Virus record (IMG/VR): IMGVR_UViG_3300048924_000228
Location: 1 to 53,388 of that record
Origin: a virus
Strand: one strand, 5' to 3'
DNA length: 53,388 nt
Shown here: positions 31,305 through 39,313 of the stretch, in pieces
How the letters are laid out: every line of letters starts with the position of its first letter
Numbering within the stretch: the stretch's first letter is position 1
Notes under the pieces: model-generated
What the model was told of the DNA's origin: nothing
What the model saw: only the letters and a program-made list of their open reading frames with translations
Database searches by the model: none
Translations under genes and position numbers: made by a program

Positions 31305-31715
31305 TTACACCCCTGATGAGATTGATGGTTGTTGTTCCGCGATTGCGATCACGGTTGCAGTACGCAACGTGCGGGAGTTTTTACGAGCGCGATCAGCGGT
31401 CGCTACCGATGCACAACGAGTCGAAGCGACCGCGTCACGGATCCGGACTCCCATCCGGATTACAGAAGAAAATGCGGAGGCGTCGTTAAACGCCTCCGCC
31501 AGTAACGGCGCGCCCTGGGAGGAAAGCGTCGGGGGCAACGCGCGCACCGTTTCCAAATTGCATTCACAAATCGTCCTGCCGCACACCGGGCAGGAATATT
31601 TGGCCGCCGTTGCGGACTTCGAAACAAAAACGGCCGCCACCGATGCGCAGGGCTGGTTGCGCTCAGTGACGGCCGCGTCGATCCCCGGATGGGGAAGTAA
31701 AATGCGCCGCATCAT
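31305..31715 (-). CDS. Uncertain small protein upstream of the regulator
   Basis: 136 residues. The stretch KYSCPVCGRTICECNLE resembles a zinc knuckle, and the frame ends a few bases before the regulator start, which favours a real gene. The opposite strand is also open over the same bases and has a more RNY-like codon pattern, so the call may be wrong. No strong ribosome site. Confidence 0.35.
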   Translation of the reverse strand: MMRRILLPHPGIDAAVTERNQPCASVAAVFVSKSATAAKYSCPVCGRTICECNLETVRALPPTLSSQGAPLLAEAFNDASAFSSVIRMGVRIRDAVASTRCASVATADRARKNSRTLRTATVIAIAEQQPSISSGV

Positions 31716-31867
31716 GACAGCACCGCTGACGATATTTGCGGTTCGCCGAGCGACGTTATGCCCAACAAAGTGCGCTGAAAAATCAGGCACGGTGAGCAAT
31801 TTTGACCACTCAGCTTTGTGTCAATTGTGCGAAATACCCTGTTCGAAAAAGCGGAGCGGGGGTGAGT
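31716..31867. other. Spacer in the divergent control region
   Basis: About 150 bases. A perfect TTGACA lies on the minus strand at 31824-31819, but no good -10 sits 16-18 bases on. TTGTGC at 31825-31830 recalls the first half of the operator sites. Confidence 0.35.
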
Positions 31868-32125
31868 ATGCCATACAGCGACGAGGACCTGATCGAGCAG
31901 GCCATGAACATGCCGCTCACCTACTGCGATGGTTTTGGAGCGTATCGGAAGGTCAATGGCGTACTTCGGACGATCGGATTCGTCTTGCAGGGCGGCGCAA
32001 ATTTGAACCTCGCGTGCTCGCTTGTCGGAGCCGACGATGCCCAAGCCGCGACCGCAAAAGCCTTGAGACTCAAGGAACCCGCCAAGGGCATCACGATCTG
32101 GAATGGAACAAATCTGGCGCATTAG
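31868..32125 (+). CDS. Hypothetical protein of the immunity region
   Basis: 85 residues from the ATG at 31868, preceded by GGGGGTGAG. PLTYCDGFGAYRKVNGVLRT, then GADDAQAATAKALRL is a compact alpha-beta pattern found in related phages with no function. Ends 3 nt over the 3' end of the convergent Cro-like gene. Confidence 0.6.
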   Translation: MPYSDEDLIEQAMNMPLTYCDGFGAYRKVNGVLRTIGFVLQGGANLNLACSLVGADDAQAATAKALRLKEPAKGITIWNGTNLAH

Positions 32126-32340
32126 GCGGCGCCCTGCTGCATATCCACGAAGTCATTGGCGGTGACGGCACCAGCGGTTGCACGCGCAATCGCGGCCATC
32201 TTATCGCGACCGGGCCAAGCGGTGCCGTCGCAATACATCGTCACCATGATCGGAGTCACGTTGATCGCGGCCGCAAACTGATTGCGACGCTTTCTCGTGC
32301 CGTCGGGATTAGGGATTGCAAGCCAATCTGCGAGCTTCAT
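32122..32340 (-). CDS. Cro/YdaS-like DNA-binding protein, probable leaderless start
   Basis: 72 residues: KLADWLAIPNPDGTRKRRNQ, then FAAAINVTPIMVTMYCDGTA and WPGRDKMAAIARATAGAV, a Cro/YdaS-type helix-turn-helix. Start codons at 32361 and 32349 would fall in or beside the operator, so the ATG at 32340 is chosen; it lies where the promoter inside the operator would begin transcription. Divergent to the repressor gene. Confidence 0.75.
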   Translation of the reverse strand: MKLADWLAIPNPDGTRKRRNQFAAAINVTPIMVTMYCDGTAWPGRDKMAAIARATAGAVTANDFVDMQQGAA

Positions 32341-32348
32341 AAAGCTCA

Positions 32349-32376
32349 TATAGCACAGCAATAATTATAGCACAAC
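32349..32376 (-). promoter_or_regulatory. Operator/promoter O1 (28 bp) in front of the Cro-like gene
   Basis: The plus strand has two TATAGCAC half-sites (32349 and 32366) in the same direction, 17 bp apart. On the minus strand this becomes a promoter with -35 TTGTGC and -10 TATATG, spacer 17. Twenty-four of the 28 bases recur in inverted orientation at 33248-33275. Likely bound by the adjacent repressor and/or Cro-like protein. Confidence 0.7.
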
Positions 32377-32383
32377 AAGAAAT

Positions 32384-32411
32384 ATGGCACGGCTGCATGG
32401 TGCCACCGGCG
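32384..32411. promoter_or_regulatory. Inverted repeat upstream of the repressor
   Basis: TGGCAC and GTGCCA flank nine bases (about 32385-32405), forming a dyad between O1 and the repressor start. It could be a second operator or a small hairpin in the leader. Confidence 0.4.
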
Positions 32412-32415
32412 GATT

Positions 32416-32820
32416 ATGCTAACTTATAGTATGACTAGAAAAACAACCCCACTCCCCAGGACCAAACCCGAAAAGGTAGTCCGAACACGGTTTAAGACCG
32501 TCGTTCGTCCCCCCAAGCAATTCTTCCGGCAATGGCGAAAACATCGGAATATGACCCTTGAGCAGGTCGCCGTCGAATCTGGAATGACAGCCGGGAACAT
32601 CTCCGCCATGGAGCGCGGCGAGCAAGGCTACACGCCGGCAGGACTGCAAGCGCTCGCCCAAGTCTACAAAACCAACCCCGGCTGGCTCCTGGACGTTAAC
32701 CCTCTCGAGGAGGATGAGGGCCTGATGTCTATTCTCGGGCGTGCCACAGATACGGAGAAGCGCATGATTGCTGACATCGCAAAGACTATCGTCGGAAAGA
32801 CTGGAACCGGCGAGCGATGA
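32416..32820 (+). CDS. XRE-family phage repressor
   Basis: 134 residues (or 129 from the ATG at 32431). A basic arm of about 30 residues precedes an XRE helix-turn-helix: WRKHRNMTLEQVAVESGMTA, then GNISAMERGEQGYTPAGLQA and LAQVYKTNPGWLLDV. There is no peptidase domain, so induction is not through classical RecA cleavage. Coupled by ATGA to the downstream lipoprotein. Confidence 0.8.
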   Translation: MLTYSMTRKTTPLPRTKPEKVVRTRFKTVVRPPKQFFRQWRKHRNMTLEQVAVESGMTAGNISAMERGEQGYTPAGLQALAQVYKTNPGWLLDVNPLEEDEGLMSILGRATDTEKRMIADIAKTIVGKTGTGER

Positions 32821-33221
32821 AGCGGGCAGCCGCTCTGATGGCCTTGGCTCTCGCTGGCTGCCAAACTGATCAATCCGCCGTGCCGGATAGGCCGCCACCA
32901 GACGCGAAAACCGCCGTACTGGCCGCAAAGGGCAGCCTCTGGAAGGATCCGGACAGCATCAAGAACGCGAGTATCACGGCCCCGCGCCGGCACATGGGGT
33001 TTATGTGGCACGTTTGCGTGCGTGCGAACGCGAAGAACGGCTTCGGCGGCTACACCGGCGAAAAGGACATGCTGATCGGCCTGTACGACGACGGCCGGCC
33101 ACCAAGCCCTCTCATGGCCGACGCCACCGGTTATTGCGACTTCCCGCACGAGCCCTTCCCCGAGATCGAATCCGGTTATCGCCCGCCGGCCTCGGAGAGG
33201 TCGAAGGGCAAGTCAGGATAA
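32817..33221 (+). CDS. Lipoprotein co-expressed with the repressor
   Basis: 134 residues. Signal peptide with lipobox LALAGC (Cys15), then a soluble domain with FMWHVCVRANAKNGFGGYTG and further cysteines. The gene overlaps the repressor stop, so it should be made in the lysogen. Superinfection exclusion or envelope change is a reasonable guess; the domain itself is not recognised. Confidence 0.7.
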   Translation: MKRAAALMALALAGCQTDQSAVPDRPPPDAKTAVLAAKGSLWKDPDSIKNASITAPRRHMGFMWHVCVRANAKNGFGGYTGEKDMLIGLYDDGRPPSPLMADATGYCDFPHEPFPEIESGYRPPASERSKGKSG

Positions 33222-33247
33222 TAATTTCCAGCCTGACTATAATTCTA

Positions 33248-33275
33248 GTTGTGCAATAACTATTGTGGTGCTATA
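33248..33275 (+). promoter_or_regulatory. Operator/promoter O2 (28 bp) of the rightward early operon
   Basis: Inverted copy of the site at 32349-32376, identical at 24 of 28 positions. Plus-strand promoter elements are embedded: -35 TTGTGC (33249-33254) and -10 TATAAA (33272-33277), spacer 17. Transcription would begin about 33284, 20 nt before the first gene. Repressor bound here would silence the long plus-strand operon. Confidence 0.7.
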
Positions 33276-33304
33276 AACTCCTCCATTGGATTTTGGAGGG
33301 GAAG

Positions 33305-33922
33305 ATGGCCAATCGGCTTACCAACGACATTCGCGAAAGCCTTGCCTTCGCGGTTCTGCGCCATCGTTTTGCGGCGGACGTCGCTGCGTTAGTTCGTGAC
33401 TGGGCCACCTTCGCGGATGAGATTTACTGCGATGTCTACCGTAGGACCGACCGCGATCGCATGGCGGCCCTTCCTGAGGGTTGGCTGCCTACCTGCACTC
33501 ACGTTACCGCAAAGTTCGGCGAGCTTGGCTCTGGCTATGCGCAGGTCGCGTTCGATGGTCGGATCGGGAGTAACGTACTTGGCCGCTTTCAGAAGCATGT
33601 TAGCGGTCGCGGTGAATTCCGCCGCGTCCTCAACAAGCACGCTGGCGCGTGCTCGAAAGCCTACGATCAAGGCCACAAACTTTCGAAGCGCCACGAAGAC
33701 CTTCGTTCGCGCCAAGGAGCCCTTGAGCAAGCGATCCGTGAATCGCAGAAGCAAATAGAGGTTGCACTCAACGGCGTAACGACGGCGTCGGCTTTGGTGA
33801 AAGCTTGGCCGGAGATGGAGCCGTTCATTAAGCCATACCTCGGCTCGGAAAAGGTCGTTCCTGCCATTCCCACCGGAAAGTTGAACGAGATTTTCAAGCT
33901 TCCCGTCAAGGAGGCTGCGTAG
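33305..33922 (+). CDS. First gene of rightward operon; possibly an Nmad5-type DNA modification protein
   Basis: 205 residues. ATG 33305 follows GGAGGGG by 4-5 nt. LTNDIRESLAFAVLRHRF, EIYCDVYRRTDRDRMAALPE and GWLPT resemble the family called putative nucleotide modification associated domain 5, found in phages next to other DNA-modification genes. The match is from memory of the pattern, not a search. A Gln/Glu-rich helix fills residues 125-155. Confidence 0.45.
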   Translation: MANRLTNDIRESLAFAVLRHRFAADVAALVRDWATFADEIYCDVYRRTDRDRMAALPEGWLPTCTHVTAKFGELGSGYAQVAFDGRIGSNVLGRFQKHVSGRGEFRRVLNKHAGACSKAYDQGHKLSKRHEDLRSRQGALEQAIRESQKQIEVALNGVTTASALVKAWPEMEPFIKPYLGSEKVVPAIPTGKLNEIFKLPVKEAA

Positions 33923-34020
33923 TGTCCCACATCATTGAAGCAATCATCGACGCCGGGGCGATCGGACTTTTCTGCTGCGCGCTCTACATCGGCGCCGCCC
34001 TAATTACGGGAGCGGCCTGA
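33922..34020 (+). CDS. Tiny membrane protein
   Basis: 32 residues from a GTG that overlaps the previous stop (TAGTG). Nearly all hydrophobic (AGAIGLFCCALYIGAALITG). Coupled to the next small gene by TGATG. Confidence 0.5.
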   Translation: MSHIIEAIIDAGAIGLFCCALYIGAALITGAA

Positions 34021-34109
34021 TGCGCCTGCACCCGCTCGTCTACTGCCTCGGGATCAGCATCGCCGTCGAGTGCGCGATCATTTCCCAAATCGTAGCGTGG
34101 CTGCGATGA
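34020..34109 (+). CDS. Tiny membrane protein
   Basis: 29 residues, one membrane helix (YCLGISIAVECAIISQIVAW). Starts at the TGATG junction and ends overlapping the next ATG (ATGA). Confidence 0.5.
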   Translation: MRLHPLVYCLGISIAVECAIISQIVAWLR

Positions 34110-34789
34110 CCGACGTTCTGGATCTCGCCCCCGAGCTGGTCGACCTGCTTCGCACCGCGGCCGCGCACGATTTGGGCGTGGTCTGCCGGCCCGGCCAGGT
34201 GCAAAAGATCTGGCCGCTGCTGAGCGTCGCCGAGCGCCTCAAGCTTATCGTTTTCCTCGACATGGAGCGGCCGATCATCACCGACATGGGCCGGCGCGCC
34301 ATCGGCGTCCCGTCTCAGGCTCAGTCCGATCATGCGCGCCTTGTTGCCCTGTGCACGCGCCGCAAGAGGCTTCAGCCGCGTCGCGACGCTGACCCGCGAA
34401 CCGACTTCGATTACCGGTCGTACCGGTCCATGGGATACGTCTGCACGCTCGTGGTACGCCAGCCGGACAGCCGCTCCAATCCGTCTACGATCCGCGTCGG
34501 CCGCTCGCTGACCAGCGACCCGCAGTTTCTAGGCCCGCGCAACTCCATCGTTCTCCCCGAATGCGAGGGGACGCGCTTCGTGCTGGCCGTGATGCCCAAA
34601 TGGCTGCTCGACCGCGCGATGCTGCCGACTTGCCCTTTCCCGCTCGACGATGAAGACGCGTCCTGGTCCGCCGACGATCGCGCGACGTGGGACCGCCTCC
34701 GCAACGTCTGCATGTCCGTCAACATTCGAATCCGCCGCGGCGGCAAGCAACAGCCAACGGCTCCACTACAGTACGGGCAGTACGCTTAA
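34106..34789 (+). CDS. Hypothetical early protein
   Basis: 227 residues. N-terminal helical region (PELVDLLRTAAAHDLGVVCR, then WPLLSVAERLKLIVFLDMER) looks like a helix-turn-helix. The rest is rich in Arg, Pro and Asp without a known motif. Coupled at both ends. Confidence 0.6.
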   Translation: MTDVLDLAPELVDLLRTAAAHDLGVVCRPGQVQKIWPLLSVAERLKLIVFLDMERPIITDMGRRAIGVPSQAQSDHARLVALCTRRKRLQPRRDADPRTDFDYRSYRSMGYVCTLVVRQPDSRSNPSTIRVGRSLTSDPQFLGPRNSIVLPECEGTRFVLAVMPKWLLDRAMLPTCPFPLDDEDASWSADDRATWDRLRNVCMSVNIRIRRGGKQQPTAPLQYGQYA

Positions 34790-35019
34790 TGAGCAACGTT
34801 GTCCCCTTCCCGCGCGTTAATGGCGCCGCCGCATCGTCGAGCACGACTATCGGCCTATCGCGTGAGGAACTTCGCGACGTCGCCTGGACGAACTTCTATC
34901 GCGCGGAGCGGCGCCTAGGCGTCATGCCAGAGATCGCCCACCAGCGCGCCGACCTGCACGTGCAGCGCTTCGATCAGCTTCTCGACAACATCGGAAATAT
35001 CATGGCGGAGGTGGGGTGA
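34789..35019 (+). CDS. Hypothetical early protein
   Basis: 76 residues beginning MSNVVPFPRVNG, then a helical part (EELRDVAWTNFYRAERRLGV). TAATG overlap upstream, TGATG downstream. Confidence 0.6.
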   Translation: MSNVVPFPRVNGAAASSSTTIGLSREELRDVAWTNFYRAERRLGVMPEIAHQRADLHVQRFDQLLDNIGNIMAEVG

Positions 35020-35168
35020 TGGATTATTCTCTTTGGGCTTGTTTCTTTTTGATTGGAGGCGTGTTCGGCGGATTGGTCGTGCTCGCTTTGATGTCGGACC
35101 GGCCGCGCCATGCCGAGCTGCACTCCTATCGCGATGATGTGGAGGCGCGCTCGCGTAGGCTCCAATGA
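35019..35168 (+). CDS. Small membrane protein
   Basis: 49 residues with one N-terminal membrane helix (FFLIGGVFGGLVVLALM) and a charged cytoplasmic tail. Confidence 0.5.
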   Translation: MDYSLWACFFLIGGVFGGLVVLALMSDRPRHAELHSYRDDVEARSRRLQ

Positions 35169-35503
35169 CTATGCGGACGCGCGACAAGTTGGCCGCAGAA
35201 CTTCGGAAGGTTGCCGCGCTAGCCGCGCCAGGTAATGCGGCGAAGTATGAGGCATTCGCGAAGCGCGCGGAGACGGGCGAATTCGACGATTACGCCGACA
35301 CCTACGTCTGTCCGATCACGCAGCTTCATTCCGAACTGAAGGCCGCAGGCTTCGACAAGTTCGCCTCTCGAGTAGCCAACGGCGAGTTCGACGCCACCAA
35401 AGAGGAAAGCGACGAATGGGCGCGCAGCCCATCCGGACAAGCAGCTGCGAAGGAATTGCCACCCGAAATGCGCGAGCTTTTCGGCCTGAAGCTGAACAAT
35501 TAG
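35165..35503 (+). CDS. Hypothetical early protein
   Basis: 112 residues, helical: RDKLAAELRKVAALAAPGNA, then FAKRAETGEFDDYADTYVCP and FASRVANGEFDATKEESDEW. The repeated (A/R)xxGEFD pattern suggests two related halves. Function unknown. Confidence 0.6.
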   Translation: MTMRTRDKLAAELRKVAALAAPGNAAKYEAFAKRAETGEFDDYADTYVCPITQLHSELKAAGFDKFASRVANGEFDATKEESDEWARSPSGQAAAKELPPEMRELFGLKLNN

Positions 35504-35515
35504 GAGACCCACGCA

Positions 35516-35758
35516 ATGCCGCCTGAGATCAGCAATCAAGAAGCTATCCAGATGATGAACCGCTGCAAGGACGAGATCACGTCCCTGCGGGCTCGCATCG
35601 ATCGCCTCCAGCCGAAGGCCGATGCCTACGACAATCTCGCGATCGTGCTCAGCCTGCTTCCGCGTCAGAGTATCGGCATGGGTGAGGATTTGGTCTGGAC
35701 CCTGGACAAGCGCATCCGCGAACTGCAACCGAAGCCGCCAGAGGCGCCACGCGAATGA
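35516..35758 (+). CDS. Coiled-coil hypothetical protein
   Basis: 80 residues. Heptad-like MNRCKDEITSLRARIDRLQP, then AYDNLAIVLSLLP. Preceded by AGGAG 8 nt upstream. No family recognised. Confidence 0.6.
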   Translation: MPPEISNQEAIQMMNRCKDEITSLRARIDRLQPKADAYDNLAIVLSLLPRQSIGMGEDLVWTLDKRIRELQPKPPEAPRE

Positions 35759-35934
35759 TTGACCGATCGCACGGAAAGCTCATCTTCGAATGCGATTCCT
35801 GCCCGGAGATTCTGGAGACGGATAGCGCTGATTTTTCGGAGGCGTGGGAGATGGCGCGCGCCGACGGCTGGAAGGCGAAGCTTCTTGGCACGGAGTGGCT
35901 GCACGGTTGCGCGAAGTGCGGGGTTCCTAGATGA
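35755..35934 (+). CDS. Zinc-ribbon protein
   Basis: 59 residues with FECDSCPE and CAKCG, a four-cysteine ribbon around a helix (SEAWEMARADGWKA). This pattern recurs in small phage proteins of unknown role. ATGA coupled at both ends. Confidence 0.6.
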   Translation: MIDRSHGKLIFECDSCPEILETDSADFSEAWEMARADGWKAKLLGTEWLHGCAKCGVPR

Positions 35935-36380
35935 GCGATCAACTCAAACTCTCTCTGTTTGCCGCGGCGCCATCGGCAGACGCGCAGCTAATGGAGTTCA
36001 GGCAACACCAGATCGAAGAGATTTGCTGCATATTCAGCGGTCACACGGAGGACAAGATGAGCACGATCAAGCGGCGTGAGACTATGCGCGCAGAGATGAA
36101 GCCTGACGTGTACGGCGGCCCTGAGTGCGATCAGATGGTGCCGCGCTGGTGGACCTACGCCGACGGCGACAAGGACGGCGATTTTGAGCACGAGCCGCTG
36201 ACGCTCGATGCCAAGTTATTCCCACCCGGAACGATCATCTCCATTGAGGAGCCCGTTTGTCCGAAGTGTGAGGAATCGCGCGAGCCGAACTACAGGGACG
36301 GCAAGTACCTTCCTGGTCATGTTTCGAAGTGCAGATGCGGCTTCAACTGGGACGATTGGACAGGGAACGAATACTCATGA
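35931..36380 (+). CDS. Hypothetical zinc-binding protein
   Basis: 149 residues. C-terminal VCPKCEESREP and CRCGFNWDDWTG form a zinc ribbon; N-terminal FRQHQIEEICCIFSGH. Role unknown. Confidence 0.55.
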   Translation: MSDQLKLSLFAAAPSADAQLMEFRQHQIEEICCIFSGHTEDKMSTIKRRETMRAEMKPDVYGGPECDQMVPRWWTYADGDKDGDFEHEPLTLDAKLFPPGTIISIEEPVCPKCEESREPNYRDGKYLPGHVSKCRCGFNWDDWTGNEYS

Positions 36381-36589
36381 GCGAGCCAATTACCGCGACC
36401 GGATTCTGCGCTCAATTCAGCTTTGGCGACAAAGTCATCATCGACGGCGACGGATCTATTATCGCTTCCGTGATCGGCTTTGCCTTTTACCCGCATCACT
36501 ACACGGTTCTGTGTGGGTGGATCCATAACGGTGCCGCGGTTGAGGCGTGGGTCGGTGACTTTAGGCTGACGCGGAGGGTCGCCTCATGA
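36377..36589 (+). CDS. Hypothetical early protein
   Basis: 70 residues, beta-rich (FSFGDKVIIDGDGSIIASVI, then VLCGWIHNGAAVEAWV). Resembles small Tudor/SH3-like phage proteins that begin with a FGDKV strand. ATGA coupled. Confidence 0.55.
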   Translation: MSEPITATGFCAQFSFGDKVIIDGDGSIIASVIGFAFYPHHYTVLCGWIHNGAAVEAWVGDFRLTRRVAS

Positions 36590-37041
36590 GCGAACTCCGC
36601 CAGCGCGACCCGCGCCAAGAGGATGCTCGTCACCTCGCATTCGTGCGCCAGCAGCCGTGCTGCCTGCCGTTCTGCAAGCGCCAGGCAGAGCCCGCGCATC
36701 TGCGCATGGACAATCTGGCGATCGGCAAGGAACTGACTGGCAAAGGCGAGAAGCCGCACGACCGCTATACGGTCCCGTTGTGCCCGTACCATCACCGGAT
36801 CGGCGTCGACTGCCAGCACAATAGCAACGAACGCGAATGGTGGATGATGCGCGGCATCGACCCGTGGAAGATCGCCGCATCACTCTGGATCGAATCCGGC
36901 GGCGCCGCGCGCGCCCTGGAGCCGAAGACCGCACCGCGTCCGCAGAAAATCAAGGCGCGCAAGCCGAAAGAGCAGCGCTGCAAGATACCGGCTGGCCGCA
37001 AGCTTCAGTCTCGCCCGTTTCAGCAGAGGGCGCTGGCATGA
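36586..37041 (+). CDS. Ref/DUF968-type HNH nuclease
   Basis: 151 residues. Residues about 25-90 hold a treble-clef HNH pattern: CCLPFCKRQAEPAHLR, then YTVPLCPYHHRIGVDCQHNS and NEREWW, as in DUF968 and phage P1 Ref-like RecA-dependent nucleases. A basic tail (KIKARKPKEQRCKIPAGRK) follows. Probably acts in recombination or processing of replication forks. Confidence 0.75.
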   Translation: MSELRQRDPRQEDARHLAFVRQQPCCLPFCKRQAEPAHLRMDNLAIGKELTGKGEKPHDRYTVPLCPYHHRIGVDCQHNSNEREWWMMRGIDPWKIAASLWIESGGAARALEPKTAPRPQKIKARKPKEQRCKIPAGRKLQSRPFQQRALA

Positions 37042-37184
37042 TCTACGCCCTCCAATTCCTCTGCGGCGTTGTCCTGCTGGCGATCGTCGGGCCGTTCTAT
37101 CTGCTGATGCTCGGCAACGCAGTTTTGTTCGGCAGGTCCGAGAAGCGGCGGCTCGCGCGCGGGCTGGCAAGGAGGCGTTCCTAA
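37038..37184 (+). CDS. Small membrane protein
   Basis: 48 residues with a long helix (FLCGVVLLAIVGPFYLLMLG) and a basic C-terminus (RSEKRRLARGLARRRS). Confidence 0.5.
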   Translation: MIYALQFLCGVVLLAIVGPFYLLMLGNAVLFGRSEKRRLARGLARRRS

Positions 37185-37384
37185 TGTCCCGATCATTTCT
37201 CAGCGACATCATCGGCCGCCTCGGCCTCACCGTTAACCCGCAGACGGGGCAGCGAGTGCGAACGCGCTCCGAGCCTCGCGACGACTGGGGCAACACGCGC
37301 CTCATCGTCGAGGAGCAAACGCCAAGCGGAAGCTGGGTGAAGACTGGAGACGTTCCGGGTTCGAGCTCTGGCGGTCACTACTGA
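37184..37384 (+). CDS. Hypothetical early protein
   Basis: 66 residues, basic then Ser/Gly-rich (FLSDIIGRLGLTVNPQTGQR; ends GSSSGGHY). Coupled by TAATG. No family. Confidence 0.5.
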   Translation: MSRSFLSDIIGRLGLTVNPQTGQRVRTRSEPRDDWGNTRLIVEEQTPSGSWVKTGDVPGSSSGGHY

Positions 37385-37464
37385 AGCGCAGACCGCTACG
37401 AGAGCGCAACTGAGGATTTTTGAATACCCGCGCCTCGGGGTTTCTCAGGGGCAGGAGAAGAGAA

Positions 37465-37763
37465 GTGATCAACCACCCGAACCGTAAGAAGGCCGAGGCA
37501 GAAGAACTCGCTGTCATGGTCACTACCCAGCACCGCGGCGTTTTCTTCGGCTATGCGACCGACATCAGTGGCGCATTCATCGACCTTCGTGCGGCGCGCA
37601 ATTGCCTGTATTGGCCGGCAGAGAACAAGGGATTTATCGGCCTCGCCAACATGGGGCCAGTCAAAGGCTCTCGCGTCGGCCCCGCTGCCGATATGCAATT
37701 GCGTGACATCACTTCCGTCACGCTCTGCACGCCGGCAGCCGTCCAGGCTTGGGAGTCCGCGCC

Positions 37764-37773
<10 letters not shown>
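37465..37773 (+). CDS. DUF6948-like protein
   Basis: 102 residues from a GTG after AGGAG. AVMVTTQHRGVFFGYATDI, then RAARNCLYWPAENKGFIGLA and GPAADMQLRDITSVTLCTP, the pattern of the small phage family DUF6948. Function unknown. The TTG at 37420 has no ribosome site. Confidence 0.6.
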
Positions 37774-38398
<625 letters not shown>

Positions 38399-38402
<4 letters not shown>

Positions 38403-38656
38403 GCGAACAGCGTCTCAGCAATCGGCAAATCGCAACGTTGCGTCATCTAGCGATCTGCTGCGCCAATGGCGGCCAAGTCACGTTGACCCGCGATCAGCGT
38501 GAAGCGATGCAGCCACTCTGGCGTCGCGGGATTGTTGAGACGTGGTTTCGCTGTATGCCAGACGAAGGAATGCGCGGCCCATTCTTCCGGCCTTCGGAGG
38601 TCGGATGGCGATTGATTGATGCAGTCTTGAATTCGCCGCGCTCTATTGCCGCATAA
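38399..38656 (+). CDS. Hypothetical winged-helix-like protein
   Basis: 85 residues from a GTG overlapping the previous stop (GTGA). RQIATLRHLAICCANGGQVT, then LWRRGIVETWFRC resembles a winged helix. No family recognised. Confidence 0.55.
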
Positions 38657-38686
38657 CCACTGTCATCGCCGCAGGGAAAGTGACAA

Positions 38687-39313
38687 ATGCCCGCCACCGC
38701 GAAGCGCCAGCGCAAATATCGGATGCTTCAAGTCCCCATCGATCAGGAGGACGCGCGGTGGAAGTGCGAGACGTGCGAGCGGCCGACTGAGAATGACGAA
38801 TCCAGGTGGTGCATCCACTGCCGAATGTATTGGGAGGATTGCCGAAATGGACTCTACGATGATGAGTTTTTAAGACGAGGGAATCCTGCCGGACGATTAT
38901 CCGGTCTATGGCGATTACCTCTACGTCGCCGATGGCAAGATCTATCGCAGCGACTGGCACGGCATCACCGTGCGCCAACTCAAGGCGAGAGAGGGCTTCA
39001 AGGAAGTCCGCCGCTGCAACATCTATGCGCGCAAGGCCGCACTCGCGCAGTCTCAACATCAGGGCAACTGAGAATGAAGCGCCTGTATTTCGAATGGATG
39101 TGGCTTTGGTGCTGGGCTTGTTATCGGGCCTACATGGCGTTGCCGATTCCTAGGCCGGACACGCGCTACGATCGCTTTTTGATGTGGCTGCTTGGTTATG
39201 CAGGCGCTTACGCCGAAAGCAGCCGCGCCGACTTCCATCTGTGCAGTTTTTTCTATCGCAGCAAGGCCGAGCACGTCGCAGCCTGGGATCGCTATCTCGG
39301 AGATGAACAATGA
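38687..39313 (+). CDS. Open frame joining a zinc-ribbon gene to a downstream gene; probably broken by a frameshift
   Basis: The first 60 codons are a convincing zinc ribbon (WKCETCERPTEN, then WCIHCRMYWEDCRNG). From about 38875 the frame continues through sequence better explained by another frame (38886-39071) and finally enters the in-frame gene at 39074. A run of five T at 38867-38871 is the likely fault: with four T the zinc-ribbon protein would end YDDEF and stop. Either a natural indel or an assembly error. Confidence 0.45.
   Translation: MPATAKRQRKYRMLQVPIDQEDARWKCETCERPTENDESRWCIHCRMYWEDCRNGLYDDEFLRRGNPAGRLSGLWRLPLRRRWQDLSQRLARHHRAPTQGERGLQGSPPLQHLCAQGRTRAVSTSGQLRMKRLYFEWMWLWCWACYRAYMALPIPRPDTRYDRFLMWLLGYAGAYAESSRADFHLCSFFYRSKAEHVAAWDRYLGDEQ
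38886..39071 (+). CDS. Hypothetical early protein with probable CTG start
   Basis: 61 residues: PDDYPVYGDYLYVADGKIY, RSDWHGITVRQLKAREGFKE and VRRCNIYARKA, a compact alpha-beta protein. No ATG, GTG or TTG is available near the beginning of the sensible sequence; a CTG at 38886 follows GAGGG by 5 nt. Alternatively it is joined to the upstream zinc ribbon by a frameshift. Confidence 0.5.
   Translation: MPDDYPVYGDYLYVADGKIYRSDWHGITVRQLKAREGFKEVRRCNIYARKAALAQSQHQGN
39074..39313 (+). CDS. Hypothetical aromatic-rich protein
   Basis: 79 residues: RLYFEWMWLWCWACYRAYMA, then RYDRFLMWLLGYAGAYAESS and FHLCSFFYRSKAEHVAAWDR. Very rich in Trp/Tyr/Phe; possibly membrane associated. Starts 3 nt after the previous stop. 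Confidence 0.6.
   Translation: MKRLYFEWMWLWCWACYRAYMALPIPRPDTRYDRFLMWLLGYAGAYAESSRADFHLCSFFYRSKAEHVAAWDRYLGDEQ

Noticed and set aside
31796-31824. Leftward early promoter at TTGACA (31824-31819)
   Set aside because: No -10 of reasonable quality lies 16-18 bases downstream.
31252-32364. Long plus-strand open frame of 370 codons
   Set aside because: It runs through the 31868-32125 gene in another frame and across the Cro-like gene; in GC-rich DNA such frames arise by chance. The first 550 bases remain uncertain and are flagged as such.
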